From the NCBI GenBank assembly GCA_022497145.1, contig MU385967.1, forward strand, positions 26,160 through 90,159: 64,000 nucleotides of DNA, in the 5' to 3' direction. This stretch comes from Rostrohypoxylon terebratum. Taxonomy: Eukaryota; Ascomycota; Sordariomycetes; Xylariales; Hypoxylaceae. Positions within the stretch are counted from its first letter, which is position 1, and every line of letters starts with the position of its first letter. Made by a program: the position numbers and the translations under genes. Under the pieces are notes generated by a model. That model did not search any database and had not been told where the DNA came from. It saw only the letters and a program-made list of their open reading frames with translations. Shown one piece after another: positions 11,543-23,495 of this stretch.

Positions 11543-13696
11543 ATGTTGCTATATACCAAGTTCGCTCCTCCTAAGGTGCCAAAGAGGCGTTCTCGAGCAG
11601 GTCAGTACAAATTGCGCAGTCCAATTTCAAGTGCTAGATTGTACTTTCTCGTATTAGGCGCGAAGCTAATTCGTAGGTTTTGCTTCACATAGGTTGCACA
11701 TTCTGGTATGTTCAAGTTTGCGTCCTATTTTGATACTTGTCTGCCCACGGATACGCTGATCCCCTAACGCGATTATAGCAAGGAGAAAGTATGGCACTCA
11801 TTCTACAGTTAGCTGCTATCCTCTTATCTTGATCATCTTCTAACCTAGTGTGTTTGCGCATATAGAAGAAGAAATGCGACGAAACGCGCCCTCGATGTGC
11901 GCGATGCGCCGAAAAAGACCTCGAATGTACCTATGAGGCGGTAAGGCCACGCCAACGGAGAAAGAAAGAGCCTCTACAACCCGAGTTTGCACAGCATCAT
12001 GGATCGCGAGAGGTTATCCTGGTTGAGCACCAGTGGGAAGAACCTGCGACTGATGATATCTCTGTATCCGAGTGTTTTAGCCCGACGGATACCGAATTCA
12101 ACGCCATGTCGCCGATGAACCTTTCGGCCGCGAGTGAGACTCCAGTCTCTCCTATCGATACTAGCTCTAGCATCCGCAGCTACGCAGTTATGGATGGCAT
12201 GAATCAAACAAGCAGTTTGGTACGCAGGAACTCGAACATCGATGCGGTTTCGCAAGCGCGATCTATACAACCCGATCTCGCTATGATCGCTCCTTGTCCT
12301 ATTGGGTCGCCTAGGCTCGATTTCGTCCTGCCAGCATTCTCTGAGTTCTCGAACCGTCCTAATCGACGCGCTCTTGTCGATCATTTCTGTAATGTCCTGT
12401 CGCATTTAATTGTTTTTCGGGAGGAGTCCGGCAATCCTTTCCAACAATTGGTGTTGCCGCTCTCCTATGAAAGTCCACCAATCACGAACGCCATATACGC
12501 ATTAGCCAGCGCCCACTTAGAATACCGTGGTGTTGAAACGTCGGAGAAATCGCTCTACTTTCATAATCGAGCCATTCAAGGATTGGCCAGGTTAATCGAA
12601 CAGGAGGGTAAAGTGGATAAGATCGAACTTCTCGCGGCGATCATGCTCTTAGTCTATTACGAAGTTGTGAGTGATCATTAGCCTTATGCATGGCTTCCCC
12701 GGATCACTGACTGTTATAGCTTGTCCAACGGGGACGGTCAAGCATCGTGGATGGTCACCTCAAGGGAGCTTTGACTATTATGTCAGCATCCCAAGAAAAG
12801 TCAACCCCCGCCAGTCTCTTTCTAGAACGCGTAAGTTATGGTCTCGAGGATATGCTAAGTGGACAGGTCTTACTAACTTACTGTAGGCATTTCGGTTCTA
12901 TGATGTGATCACAGCGCTGTCATTAGGATCGGCCCCTCTATCGACAGCTCCAGCTGCTGGCTGTCTCATCCCGTTTGCCCCCCTAGATGCCCCGGCCGCA
13001 TCTCCCCTCAGCAATGTGGACACCTTGCTTGGAATGTCTACTACCTTATGGCCTATAATGCATCGTCTATCGAACCTCCTCTCCCTGAAAAATGATATCG
13101 AGCGAGCATCTCGAGAAAACCAAACCTCTAAAGGCGCCGTTCTCAGAATGGAATTCGAAACTACTTCACAGGCCATTGAAACCGCTCTTACGCGATGGGA
13201 GCCATTTCTTCCGCCGAACATTGTGATTCTAGATGGCATGTTAAGAAATATCGACGGAGAGGAGATTCCCGAGCAGCCATTATTGCAGTCTATTTTCCAC
13301 AATGCTTTAGCATACCGTCATAGTGCTTTTGTCTACTTATATCGTACTATTTATGGGTACCCGGCGCACCGCGAAGTGGTACAAAAACATGTCCACTTGG
13401 CGCTTACCCATTGTGTCGAAACTGTTACTTACGGAGGACCCATGGGGGCACTATTGTGGCCTCTATTTGTAGCCGCATGCGAAGCGGTCAGCGCGGAAGA
13501 CAGAGCGTTGTCTCAGAGAGCATTTGTTGGAATTGACCAGCGCCAAGGCATGACTAACATTGCGCAAGCATGGAAAATTACTCAGGAGGTTTGGAAAAGA
13601 CTAGATGTCACAAATAGTGATATCCCCGAAGTTCACGACACGGCCTTGTGGAGGAAGGTCAGCGCCGAGATGGGTGTCACTATCGTCCTTGGTTGA
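11543..13696 (+). CDS. Zn2Cys6 transcription factor, Fungal_trans_2 type
   Basis: Six exons, 11543..11600, 11693..11705, 11779..11788, 11866..12666, 12720..12830 and 12887..13696, give 600 aa. Exons 2 and 3 are only 13 and 10 nt, yet both are needed to build the zinc cluster with exact spacing: C21-x2-C24-x6-C31-x6-C38-x2-C41-x6-C48. A basic RQRRKK stretch follows. The remainder (about residues 140-600) is a helical regulatory domain of the Fungal_trans_2 kind: HFCNVLSHLIVF, ESPPITNAIYALASAH, and a late block IFHNALAYRHSAFVYLYRT typical of these proteins. It is predicted to be a nuclear DNA-binding regulator recognising CGG-type half sites. Its targets are unknown; neither flank holds an obvious pathway gene. 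Confidence is high for the family and good for the exon structure. Confidence 0.87.
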
Positions 13697-16600
13697 GACC
13701 CCGGCTAAGTTCGGATTTAATTTTGGGTTGCGGCAGTGCTGCAAGGGACAAATATCATTGATACGACCGCCTACTAGCGGGCGAATTTTGATTTTTTTTT
13801 ACTACCTCACCGGTGATGATCCTTCATTCCATCCTATCGCATTGACGGAGGGGACACCGAGATACGATTCCCGCCTCAGGTATAGCTACCAGCTGAAGGG
13901 TGGGACGGTGGGAAATGATTAAAACTTCCTAGGTACCTTACCTAGTCGTAGGCGATCCTCACAGTGGTGAGCGATAGGGCCTTACGCGCATCGGAACAGT
14001 CCATCGGACACTAAAACGTGGTTGGATGCAGGTAATCCCACGGATTTCGTGTAACCAGCAGTGATCGGGTGTGGGAGAGATGGCGATGGCACTCTGACAT
14101 TGCTATGTCATTAGAAAGATGCGGACATATAGCACCGACTCTGGAAAAGACCGCGCTATGAGCTGTGGGAGTTTCGCAATGCCTACACCTTTTTCAGGCT
14201 ATTCTCTATACGGATATCCCCCCTTTGAGAAAGCGTATCCGAACACTCGCGGGTCTGTGCCGCTATTCTGCGCAATGCCGTGCTAGGCGTAAGAATTCTA
14301 TACACTTGGGAGGGAAAGAGAGGATTGTCTATATTATTTGGACCCTTATTCGAATCCTAATACTTGTAACCTTGATGCATTTCTTGCAGACTCTTGGGAT
14401 TTGCGTGGCCCAATGCGGTTGCGAGGGGCTTTCATGGCTTTCATGGCGCCATCGTACCAAGCGGTTGTCGACCGACCCCTCAAATCCTCTAACCCCAGAA
14501 ACCCCATAACCCCATGTCAAGTTTTGACTATGACTTATTTGTAAGTGGAAAATTCCGAGTCGCGCACGAAATTGCCACGGCTAGGTTGGGTAGCCAAGGG
14601 TGGCCAAGGACAGCAGCATCCTTCCAGTTTTTACATACTACCGATCTGCCGTGTGATGGATTGGGGAGGCTTATGCGTCGAATCAATAGAGGGGAAGGTC
14701 AGCGAGCTAGCTACTTACTACCTTTAGCAGCTAGGTAGCCATGCAACGATTATGTATGGTTGATGGTAGATAGGTAAAAATGATTAATAGACAGACGCAG
14801 AAAAAACGCTACAGTATTCTCAGAAAGATACGGAATTATAACCCGGGTGTCTTCAATGTTACCCAACGGTGACGGTCCAGGATCTTGAACACATTTCGGC
14901 CTTATCTTTATATAAAAGACTTTCAATATTTACTCTTCTGCCGCCGGTGAGACGAGGAAAAAGTTGATCGAGTCTGTAATTTGCATAGTAATACATACTA
15001 GGTAGTATGATACACATGATACATCGTATAGCACATTGTACCTGGTAGGCATACAGGACCCAGGTACATATATATATGTAGGCGGACTGCTAGGCACATA
15101 TGCTGGGGAATGTTGAGAATGATGCTGGAGAGAAGAGCGACGATGATAGGTGTGTGCCTGGTTTATGTGTGCTTCGGGGCTAGGATGTCCATCCGTGGAT
15201 GTAGTGTATGATAGATATATGTACGTAAGTCAGTTGAAGAAATAGCGGCTTTTTTTCCCCTTCTTCATGATTCGTGATTTTTGATTCGACATGATCAAGC
15301 ATTTAAAAATCCTCACACGGACCACGTCGTATTATCTGTCAAACCCCGCGGTCCCACAATCTCCTAGTCGATCATCACCACCTTGCTCTAGTTCATCATC
15401 CAACCTAGCGCCTAGTATTAGTAAATTCTCTCTCTCATGAACCCTCGACCGCTTTCCCTTAGTTCTACGTAACTCTACCTATGTAGATATTTTCCGCTTT
15501 TCCGCCGTATTGGTTCCAACGTAAGTCTCGGCGTTCTTATTATGAGCGATCAACAAATTCGATAAACTTTTATCCCATACCTATCAGCTACGACGTACGA
15601 CGTACGACGTACTTACATAGATCCTTTTTGAACAGCTCACACATACAACGTACACACGCGTTTCCTGGAACTTGCCGCATCGGTTATTGAACCTAGCTCC
15701 GGAGCTCCTCTCGTACTCCAGTACCTCAGCTTCTCTCTCGCTCTTCTGTAATATTTGACAACCTAAAACACGCAGCACACCCGCAACTCTGATTTATTCC
15801 CGTCGGTTCCGGTAACACATACCTGTCTCGCACCTAGCTGCTGTACTCCCACTCCTGCTTCGTGTACATCATTACACACCGACTCAACCTTAGCTCAACT
15901 CAGGGGAGGCAGTGTCGAAGTCCTCGTCAAGAAGTTCACTGCCGTGAAAGCTTCTATGTTGTGGAAGAAATGAGTCTCGACCCCAGCTATCCCCACAGCT
16001 TACAACGCGGAGTGATAGAAGCTGTATCTTATTACATATCTTACATATCTTACCCTTACCTGCCTTGCCTATTACGCGCACGTTGATCCTTGTTGCATTT
16101 GGCAAAGGCGCAGGGACGAGCACTCACTAAGAAAACCTTTCCGCGACTAACTTGGTTGAACATTGGTTCGCCTTCATCCCATCAACCAGACAGCTGCCAG
16201 ACTGCTAAACAAACTGACTGGAGGAAACCTGGAGTCTGACCCGGCGTCAAAGCTCGCGATCTTTCTCGTACGACCCAGCCTGCATCAGAAGACCTTTTTT
16301 TTCTTCTTCTCTACCTCTCTGTCTTCTCTACGCTTCCTACGCTGATCCCTAGCCTCGCCTCATTCTTGCGATTTGCCCATTTCCCAGGTTTCCCACAGTG
16401 CCACCTAGAATCGGCCCCCTAAGAATGGTCCATTGAAAAGCGCAACCCCACCGTTTTCGTGTACCTAATGTGTGCGTATGTGAGACAATCCACAAAAAAA
16501 ATAAGAGCAACACAACTCGATGGAATTATAGAGAGGCCTGGTGTGTGTTCGAGCTCTAGGCGCCCGCGATATATCTGATAGAGTTTCTTACCCAGTACCT

Positions 16601-16721
16601 CTCTAGTCCGACGCTCCAGCCGAAAATTTATTATAAGACAAAAAGGGGCCCAAGCTCTAGTGATTATTATCATCGTCACTGCTGCCGTCGTTATAGCGCC
16701 CTCCAAAATTAATTAATCATT
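13697..16721. other. 3-kb spacer / long leader of the next gene
   Basis: No gene is supported. Short frames (up to about 114 codons near 14165-14509) show no known motif. The segment 15400-16700 is pyrimidine-rich with many short ATG frames and probably contains the promoter and a long 5' leader of the 1032-aa regulator. A TATATATAT stretch lies near 15068, and a 7-bp tandem repeat at 15591-15611. Confidence 0.4.
15591..15611. repeat. 7-bp tandem repeat (CGACGTA)x3
   Basis: Three perfect contiguous copies; the junctions create overlapping ACGT cores, the centre of bZIP and bHLH-type recognition sites. It lies about 1.1 kb upstream of the Zn2Cys6 gene at 16722. A regulatory role is only a possibility. 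Confidence 0.6.
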
Positions 16722-19700
16722 ATGGTAACACTCATCAACAGCAGCGGACCCGATCCGTTGCCAACGCCTAAACAGATTCGGTTCGTCAACAACCAAGGCC
16801 AGCCACCTACCAAGAGGAGAAGGATAAACGCTGCGTAAGTATCGTTGAATTCCTTTGTCCGATCATGAGGACCTGAGAGGGGGACTGAACCGTGATTTGC
16901 ACCTGGGGTAATCGACGACTCTTTTCCTACTGCTTTCTTTTATTTTTCTTCCTGTCTTTGTCGCAATCCTCACGGGAATCCCACAGACCCACCAGTTCAG
17001 TCCCAACATCAGGGGGGTACGACATCGCGAACGTCTAAGCTGACACCGGCTTCTCTCTTCATGTCAGATGCCTCACTTGCCGCAGGCGAAAGACGAGATG
17101 TGCCGGCGAACACCCCACGTGTTCGACCTGCACCAAGAACGGACACGTATGTTTGGGATATTCCGACGGTATCGAGAAGAGTGTTGGTAAGAAGGAACCT
17201 GGCCGAGGACCCGACGGCGCTACTTTCGACCCCGACGAAGATGATTTCGCAGACGAAGAAGCGGACGTCGATCGCAAGCAATGGAAGAGCGGTAAAAATG
17301 GAATTAGGCAATTCGACATGCCCGACGACTCTCCAAAGTCATCTCGCCGCACATCAGAGCCGGAACAAGATCGCACGAAGCCCGACATACGATTGAAATC
17401 AGAAAATGTCGATTGGGAGGAACCTAGCTCGCAACCGACGCCTCGTCCTGAACCACTTCGGCGACCTATGAACCCTCGAAATCCCTCGTTCTCGACCGAA
17501 GGCGGCCATAGTGAGACCGGTCATTCACCGGTACAATATCACAACGAGAGTCATCGAGTCCCGTATTTTCGCTACTTCGGCCCCACCGCTATAGTGCCTG
17601 GTTTCAAACAAATGGTGGTCAAGGTTCGCGATCGAAGACGAAGCTCCATATCGGCTACATCGCCCAGTGGCGCAAGTTCTATATTCTCCGGTCTCATGAG
17701 TTCCATGCAGAATGACGTCGAACTCGGCCACTTAGACGACATGCCCATTTACGATCCGAACGATACGAGCGACGTGCATCCCTTAATCCTTCACCTCGTC
17801 GAAACGTTCTTCGTGCACTTGGGAAGCAATTATCCCTTCTTACGCCGCGACAAATTTCCGAGACTCGTTCTGGAGAAAAGAGTAGAACCAATACTAGTGG
17901 ATGCCGTTTGTGCTCTCGCAGCCCGGTTCTCCGACAATCCCATATTTAGAAGATGGAACGAAGGGAAGCTAGCTAAGTCGGAGTATGGATACATATATGC
18001 CCAGAGAGCGAAATCGGCCACCGTCGACACATTTCCATGCCCATCGGTCGCTGCCGTCCAAGCATGTCTGCTCATGGCATACGACGGTTTTGGTGCCGAC
18101 CAAGACAGCGCTTTGTGGATGTACTTAGGGATAGCGATACGTATGGCAGTAGACTTAGGTCTCTCTAAAGAAGACGGTGTGCGATATCAGGGCGAGAGAG
18201 ATCCATTGTATGCACGCGGCTATAATAGAAAGGAGACGGATGACTTTGTCCCACAGAGTCAAGTGGGCGCAGATGGGAGTACCCTTACTCCCGCGGAGCA
18301 GAAAGAGGTTGAACAAGAACGGATCGATACCTTCTGGACGGTCTTCTTCCTAGATCGCGCCATCTCCTCTGGTACCGGTCGTCCGGTCACCCTTAAGGAT
18401 GACGACTTCGAACTAGAACTCCCCAAATCGTCCGTTGATCCTATATCCGGTTGGCCTGATCCGTTTGCATCGCTACTCCAGATTATCCATCTCTACGGTC
18501 GAGTTTCAGATGTGCTCAACAATATCACTCATGCTCAAGACCTTACACAAGACAAGTTAAATAAGCTCTCCCATATGGAATCAGAGCTCACGAGACTCCA
18601 CCAAAGAACAGATCCACGCCTCCGGTTCGACGCGAACAACTTCCAAGCGCACGTCAAGAACGGTCAGGGCACGACCTTTATACTTCTACATTTCTGGTTC
18701 CATGCACTGATCATTGTCCTACACCAACCGACGTTGTTGACGAAAGAAGGCACTATTAATCGAGCACATCAGTTGAAGCCTCATAGTCGGGAGCTGTCTA
18801 TGTCTAGTGCTAAGACAATTGCCGATATCCTTGCCTTTGCAGAATTGGTCGACCCGAAATGCTTCATCGGCAACCCATTCACCTCTCAGCCCATATATAT
18901 TGCGGCATGTGCATTTATAAAAGAGTCTAAGTCTAGCATATCGCAACCGCCATCGAGAGACAATACACCACCTCCCGACGCCAAGGGTCAATCAAAGAAC
19001 CATTCGGTGGCGATAGATCCTGGTCCCGCCTCCAGACATCTCCTGCTTGCTTCTGCCGCAAATCAGAATTATCAAGCATGCTACAAGGCCCTTAAACAGA
19101 TGCATGCTTACTGGGGAGGTGTTCGATACATACTGACCGCTCTAGACCAGAAACTCGAGGGCCAGTGGGACTGCGAGACCTACACAATCGAAGAGTACGA
19201 GAGCGCCCGGCGTTATCGCCAGAGCAGTGCTATGGCCAGGTTCGCGAAGCAGTTCGAATACCCGGCCTCTCCCAATCCCGAGAACGGGAATCCCTTGGCG
19301 TGGTCGTTGACAGGAACGACCAATTCGCCAAACTCAAGTTTGACGCTGCTCTTCCAAAATCCGGTGAACCATAACTCCAGCATGCCTACTATCCCGTCGA
19401 CGGTACCCATGTCGGCGGCGCCAACATCCGCGCCTACCCCGCCGGGAAATATGATCTACGACCCTATACGCCAGAGTCTTCCCGAGACTACCGCGTCTCT
19501 CTACCACTCCGCATACCCCCAACCAGCCACATCCGCCATGAGGCATTCCATCAACCGATCCCGACGAGTGTCCGGCGGCACCTCGGGGTCCCAGGGCAAG
19601 TCGTCGTATCTCCGCTACGAGAGTACCTCCGCCCAAGACGACCTGAACAAAACCGGCACATCGCAAGTGGCCATGAGCGTCGCGCCGACATCCTACACGC

Positions 19701-20053
19701 CATCTTCGCAGCAATCGGGCTACGAGCAGTCGGGCAGCGGCAGCGGGTACCCTCCGAACAACGGGTCGCCGGCCAGCAGCACGCAGAGCCAGAACATGTC
19801 GAACGCGTCGTCGTCGTCGTCGGACGGGCCGTCCAACTTCGCGCAGAGCGGCAGCGGCCTCGCGTCCAGCGGCTACTCGTACCCGGGCGCGGGCGCCGGC
19901 GCGCCGAACCTACACTTCCTCACCTACGACAACGAGACCGACATCAGCCAGCACCTGACCAGCTTCGAGAGCACCGAGATGCTCAGCTGGTTCGGCGATT
20001 ACTTCCCCGGCGATAGCACGTGGCTGTTCCCCGGGGACTCGACGATGTCGTGA
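16722..20053 (+). CDS. Large Zn2Cys6 transcription factor, Fungal_trans type
   Basis: Two exons, 16722..16834 and 17068..20053, encode 1032 aa; the 233-bp intron (gtaagt..gtcag) falls just before the zinc cluster. A basic PTKRRR stretch precedes C39-x2-C42-x6-C49-x6-C56-x2-C59-x6-C66, a canonical Zn2Cys6 cluster. Residues about 270-600 form the fungal-specific regulatory domain: HPLILHLVETFFVHLGSNYPF, ALAARFSDNP, ALWMYLGIAIRMAVDLGL and FWTVFFLDRAISSGTGRP. A distinctive block, PYFRYFGPTAIVPGFKQMVV, lies between cluster and domain near residue 205. The C-terminal third is a Ser/Gly/Pro/Gln-rich low-complexity region ending in an acidic/aromatic segment (EMLSWFGDYFPGDSTWLFPG) that may be an activation domain. 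It acts in the nucleus; I cannot name the orthologue with certainty. Codon usage becomes very GC-biased towards the 3' end. Confidence 0.88.
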
Positions 20054-21413
20054 TTTTGAGAACTGGAGGTTTGAATGGTTATGGTCGGGGTATGGTAACG
20101 AGACCAGGAGACGGATGGCCGGGATGTTGTAATTTTGGATGGTTTACGACCGCACATACGTACCTATATACCTACCCCCCTACCTACCCGCTTACCTCAG
20201 GGCTCCCCCATCCAAGCACATATCCACCCGCACAAACAGTGCGTTTTTCACGTTTTATTATAATATACTATACGTTATTCGAGATATCCTACTTCTGATG
20301 GAATTATCTCACGAGACCACGATTACGGTTTTACGTTATTTCGCGACGAGGCCGGGCTTTGCGGTTTACAAGATACCACAGCCCTTCCTCGTCAACTAGC
20401 CTATCTATATTTTTTAGATCGATTTTCATTCCCGTCATGGGGCTTTTTATCGGACGGGTCGGCTTTCTTTGTTGGGGGGGCTGAGCTTCGCGGCTTGGAG
20501 CACACGATGCACTTTGGAGTTCAAAGAAGACTCCCGATGGGAAAATAAGGGGAGAATGTGAGAGAATACCTAGGACTTGAGTTGAGGGAACGCGGACGTG
20601 GATTCACTTGTCGAGTAATCCTACTACCCTAGTAGGTGTTGGCTACTCGGTGCCATATCAACGAATATATTACGAGGGGAGACCATGGATACGGTACGAC
20701 CGACATTTCCTACGGAAAATAAAAGGAGGGACGGGGTTAGTAGGTAGGCTATATGGCAAGCTATCCACGTCGCTTCAAGGCGACCTAGCGCAATATAAAA
20801 AAGATAATCTAACATTATGACCGTCACCCTCCTTCGCGACAATGGTGATACACGTCTAAGTTTATATTGGGGAAGAGAAGGAGAGACGCGGCAAAGTGGC
20901 GTTCTGTGTAAGTAGGGTGTAAGCTAGAAAACTCCGACCGAGCTCCAGTCTCCTAAGTTAACGTTTTTACTTTTACCATCCGAACTTTCTACCTACTATC
21001 TCACCAGCTGCCAGATCAGATCAGATGAACGTTATGCGAAACGAAGCAAGGGACAAAAGCTTCATCAGCCGCATGTGGAGCGCTCTCCACTGCTTTGCAT
21101 ATATTACCCCTGACTAGATGACATCAACGAAGCCGTCAAACTCGGGCCTTGACGTAATGGCACAGAGTGTGATACCCAAGTAAGCTTCTGTATGAGATCA
21201 TATGAAACAATCGAAACACGACCTTATGAGTAGAAATAGTTTGAGTGCTACACTCATACTGTCTTTCTCTCTTCCTATTGCCTTCCACTATTTCCTCTAC
21301 CTCTTAAAGGCCAATTGAACACTCGATAGCAAATAAATAGGTATTTTATTTATTATAACACCCGCCGATACAAGACATACACAAATCAAGATCAACCCAA
21401 ACAACACGACAAA
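20054..21413. other. Intergenic spacer, no gene seen
   Basis: About 1.36 kb. It contains a pyrimidine-rich TACC-type run near 20155-20195 just after the regulator gene and TATA/AT-rich DNA before the small gene at 21414. Short open frames only. Confidence 0.4.
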
Positions 21414-21744
21414 ATGTCACCATCCAAGAACCCAGGCCAGAAAGATGCAGCTAGCAAGACCTTCCTCAAGAAGCAGGCCGAAGGTATGCCCTACTCTACT
21501 CCTTTTTTCCCTCATCACAAACCCCAAGCTAACCATACCAAACATCACAGCCCAAGGCCTAGGCGCCCCCAACGCCCCCGCGCACAAAGAAGCACACGCA
21601 CCTGGTGAAGCACCCGTGGCTTCGGACTCCGGCATCACGGATGTGGGTATCGAGGGCGGGACGACGAACGTACCGGGGGAGAAGGGGATTACGGGTGTGC
21701 GCGTACGCGACGAGATTGAGCGCCAAGGGAACTCGATGGTTTAA
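21414..21744 (+). CDS. Small hydrophilic protein of unknown function
   Basis: Two exons, 21414..21483 and 21551..21744, give 87 aa; the 67-bp intron has gtatgc..acag ends and a CTAAC branch-point-like element. The start MSPSKNPGQKDAASKTF follows a purine-rich leader (aacaacacgacaaa) that is a good fungal start context. The protein is short, charged and rich in Gly, Ala, Thr and Pro, without a signal peptide or membrane segment; the C-terminal half (GITDVGIEGGTTNVPG, GITGVRVRDEIERQG) contains a weak GIT-D/G-V repeat. I do not recognise a family. Good splice signals and a tidy start support a real gene. It converges on the glycosyltransferase gene, 169 bp away. Confidence 0.65.
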
Positions 21745-21913
21745 TTGAAATGGAGCAAACGACTTTTATACGTTACGATGAAGTGGTTAAAAATGAATAG
21801 TTCCTACTAGATCAAAGGTCCAATCACTTGATTTCGTTCTATAGGAGTTATGTCGTATCGAAGCTAAGCTGCGACCATGTTCCAAATCGTCCACCAAACA
21901 AATGACACTAGTT

Positions 21914-23495
21914 CTAAAAGTCTTGTTGTAAGTCAGGCCAAACATGCTCGCCGCATTGTCCTTGCTCCTCTACCCACTTCTGAATCCGTTCGACATCCCA
22001 CCCGCTAATCCACCTGTCCTCGTCCTTGTCCGTTTTGATAGTCGGCTTTCCGAATTTGAAGGACCTATTGTAGATACAAGCGCCGGTATGATAGGAGAAT
22101 TGGAAGCAGTTGTTAACCGACTTACACAACTTACGGCAATCCTCGAATGACTTGTACGCATTCATCTCGATGTCTGGTACGTGGAGTTGATACTGGAGTT
22201 TCTTGAGGCGGTCTCTTTCCCTTTGCCATGGAAGGAACCCGTCTCCGCGGTTCGGGTCTAGATAAACGACTTCATCGCTCATGTTATCCCAGTCGTTTCG
22301 TCTGGACTTTAACTTTGGTGCGACAAACTCGTGGTATATGTCTTTGAACCGGAGCGTAGGATGAGAATTGCTGTCAGACTCGTAGAACCCCTTCTCGAAT
22401 TTCCAGAAGGAAGATACCTCCTCCGAATTCATGTGGTGCATGGTGACGAGGGGTTGGCACCACTCGCGCGAGTTATAGGGGATGGTATAAGGGTTTTCGC
22501 CATTGATGGTTGGCCACTAAGGGATGTTACTTCTTTACTTCCTCTTTTCATCTAGTATGAAAATCATAAGTTTTTGAATCATAGGGAACACTCACAGCAT
22601 ACTTGACACCAACCCCAATTGTTTCGTTCAGGGCTAGGGCTAAAACAACATCTCCACAACACGACTCCTTGGCCTTCATATCGTATCGGTTCGCAACACC
22701 GGAATTATTCCCGACGAACTCTCTCATAGTCGACTGTGAGAGGATATACCCGCTACCGCCATGGGCAAAACGAAAGTCGTTAGTGAGTGCCACGCTGCCG
22801 ATATAGTACCTCTCCTTAGGTAGACCTTTCAGTTCGTGTAACCACTGAACGAGGTTGTTCCATAGAACATAAGTGTCGGCATCAATGAAAAGGTACCAGT
22901 CATAGTCGGTGCGCATTTTGTAGGTCTTCTCGGCAATATGGACATTCTTGTACTTGTCTAGGATCCAGCCGTCGAACTCACTCACAAGTTTTCCACTGTT
23001 GATGCAACTCTGTTGGTCCACAATGCAGGCCTTTTGTCGGCGATAGAGGTTGAAGTCCTTGTTCCCGTCCATCACTTCGGGGACTACGTCATCCAGGCTG
23101 TCGTATATGTGATATCCAGCGATATCCTGTTCCATATCTGAGAAGATGAGGAAGTCCGGCAGACATCTCAAGGTGGTGAGCAGTTGGATGGGAATTCTTG
23201 CGTATGACTCGGTGGCTCCGGTCTTAACGACAACGAGTATGTTAGATGTGTCGGGAAAATATCTGCATGCTTCATGGTGTCTCGCAAAGCCCGGCATGGA
23301 GCTGTCGGATACACCACCACCAATGAAATCAGACCAGTTAGCATGAGCCAAGTGATAGGGGCCGTTCAACGATGGGATTTTGAAGGAAGGACTATGGAGT
23401 GTCCGCTCAGAGATGCGGCTTAATACGATAAGAAACACGACGAGGCATGCAGTTGCCAGAGCGGATTTTCCGTAGGAGTATCTCAGGATTGCCAT
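21914..23495 (-). CDS. GT31/Fringe-like glycosyltransferase with PAN-like C-terminus
   Basis: Minus strand, exons 22596..23495 and 21914..22516, 500 aa; the intron runs gtgagt..ttag. Residues about 11-26 form a single hydrophobic helix after a short basic N-terminus, giving a type II Golgi membrane protein. The catalytic region (about 80-330) contains ILVVVKTGATESYARIPIQL, a WYLFIDADTYVLW block with the DAD metal/nucleotide-sugar motif at 205-207, RFAHGGSGYILS, ESCCGDVVLALAL and WCQPLVTMHHM, the set seen in fungal Fringe-like members. Residues about 417-455 (YKSFEDCRKLCKSVNNCFQFSY) look like a PAN/apple-type Cys module, often carbohydrate- or protein-binding. It should transfer a sugar to glycans in the secretory pathway; donor and acceptor are unknown. 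Confidence 0.85.
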
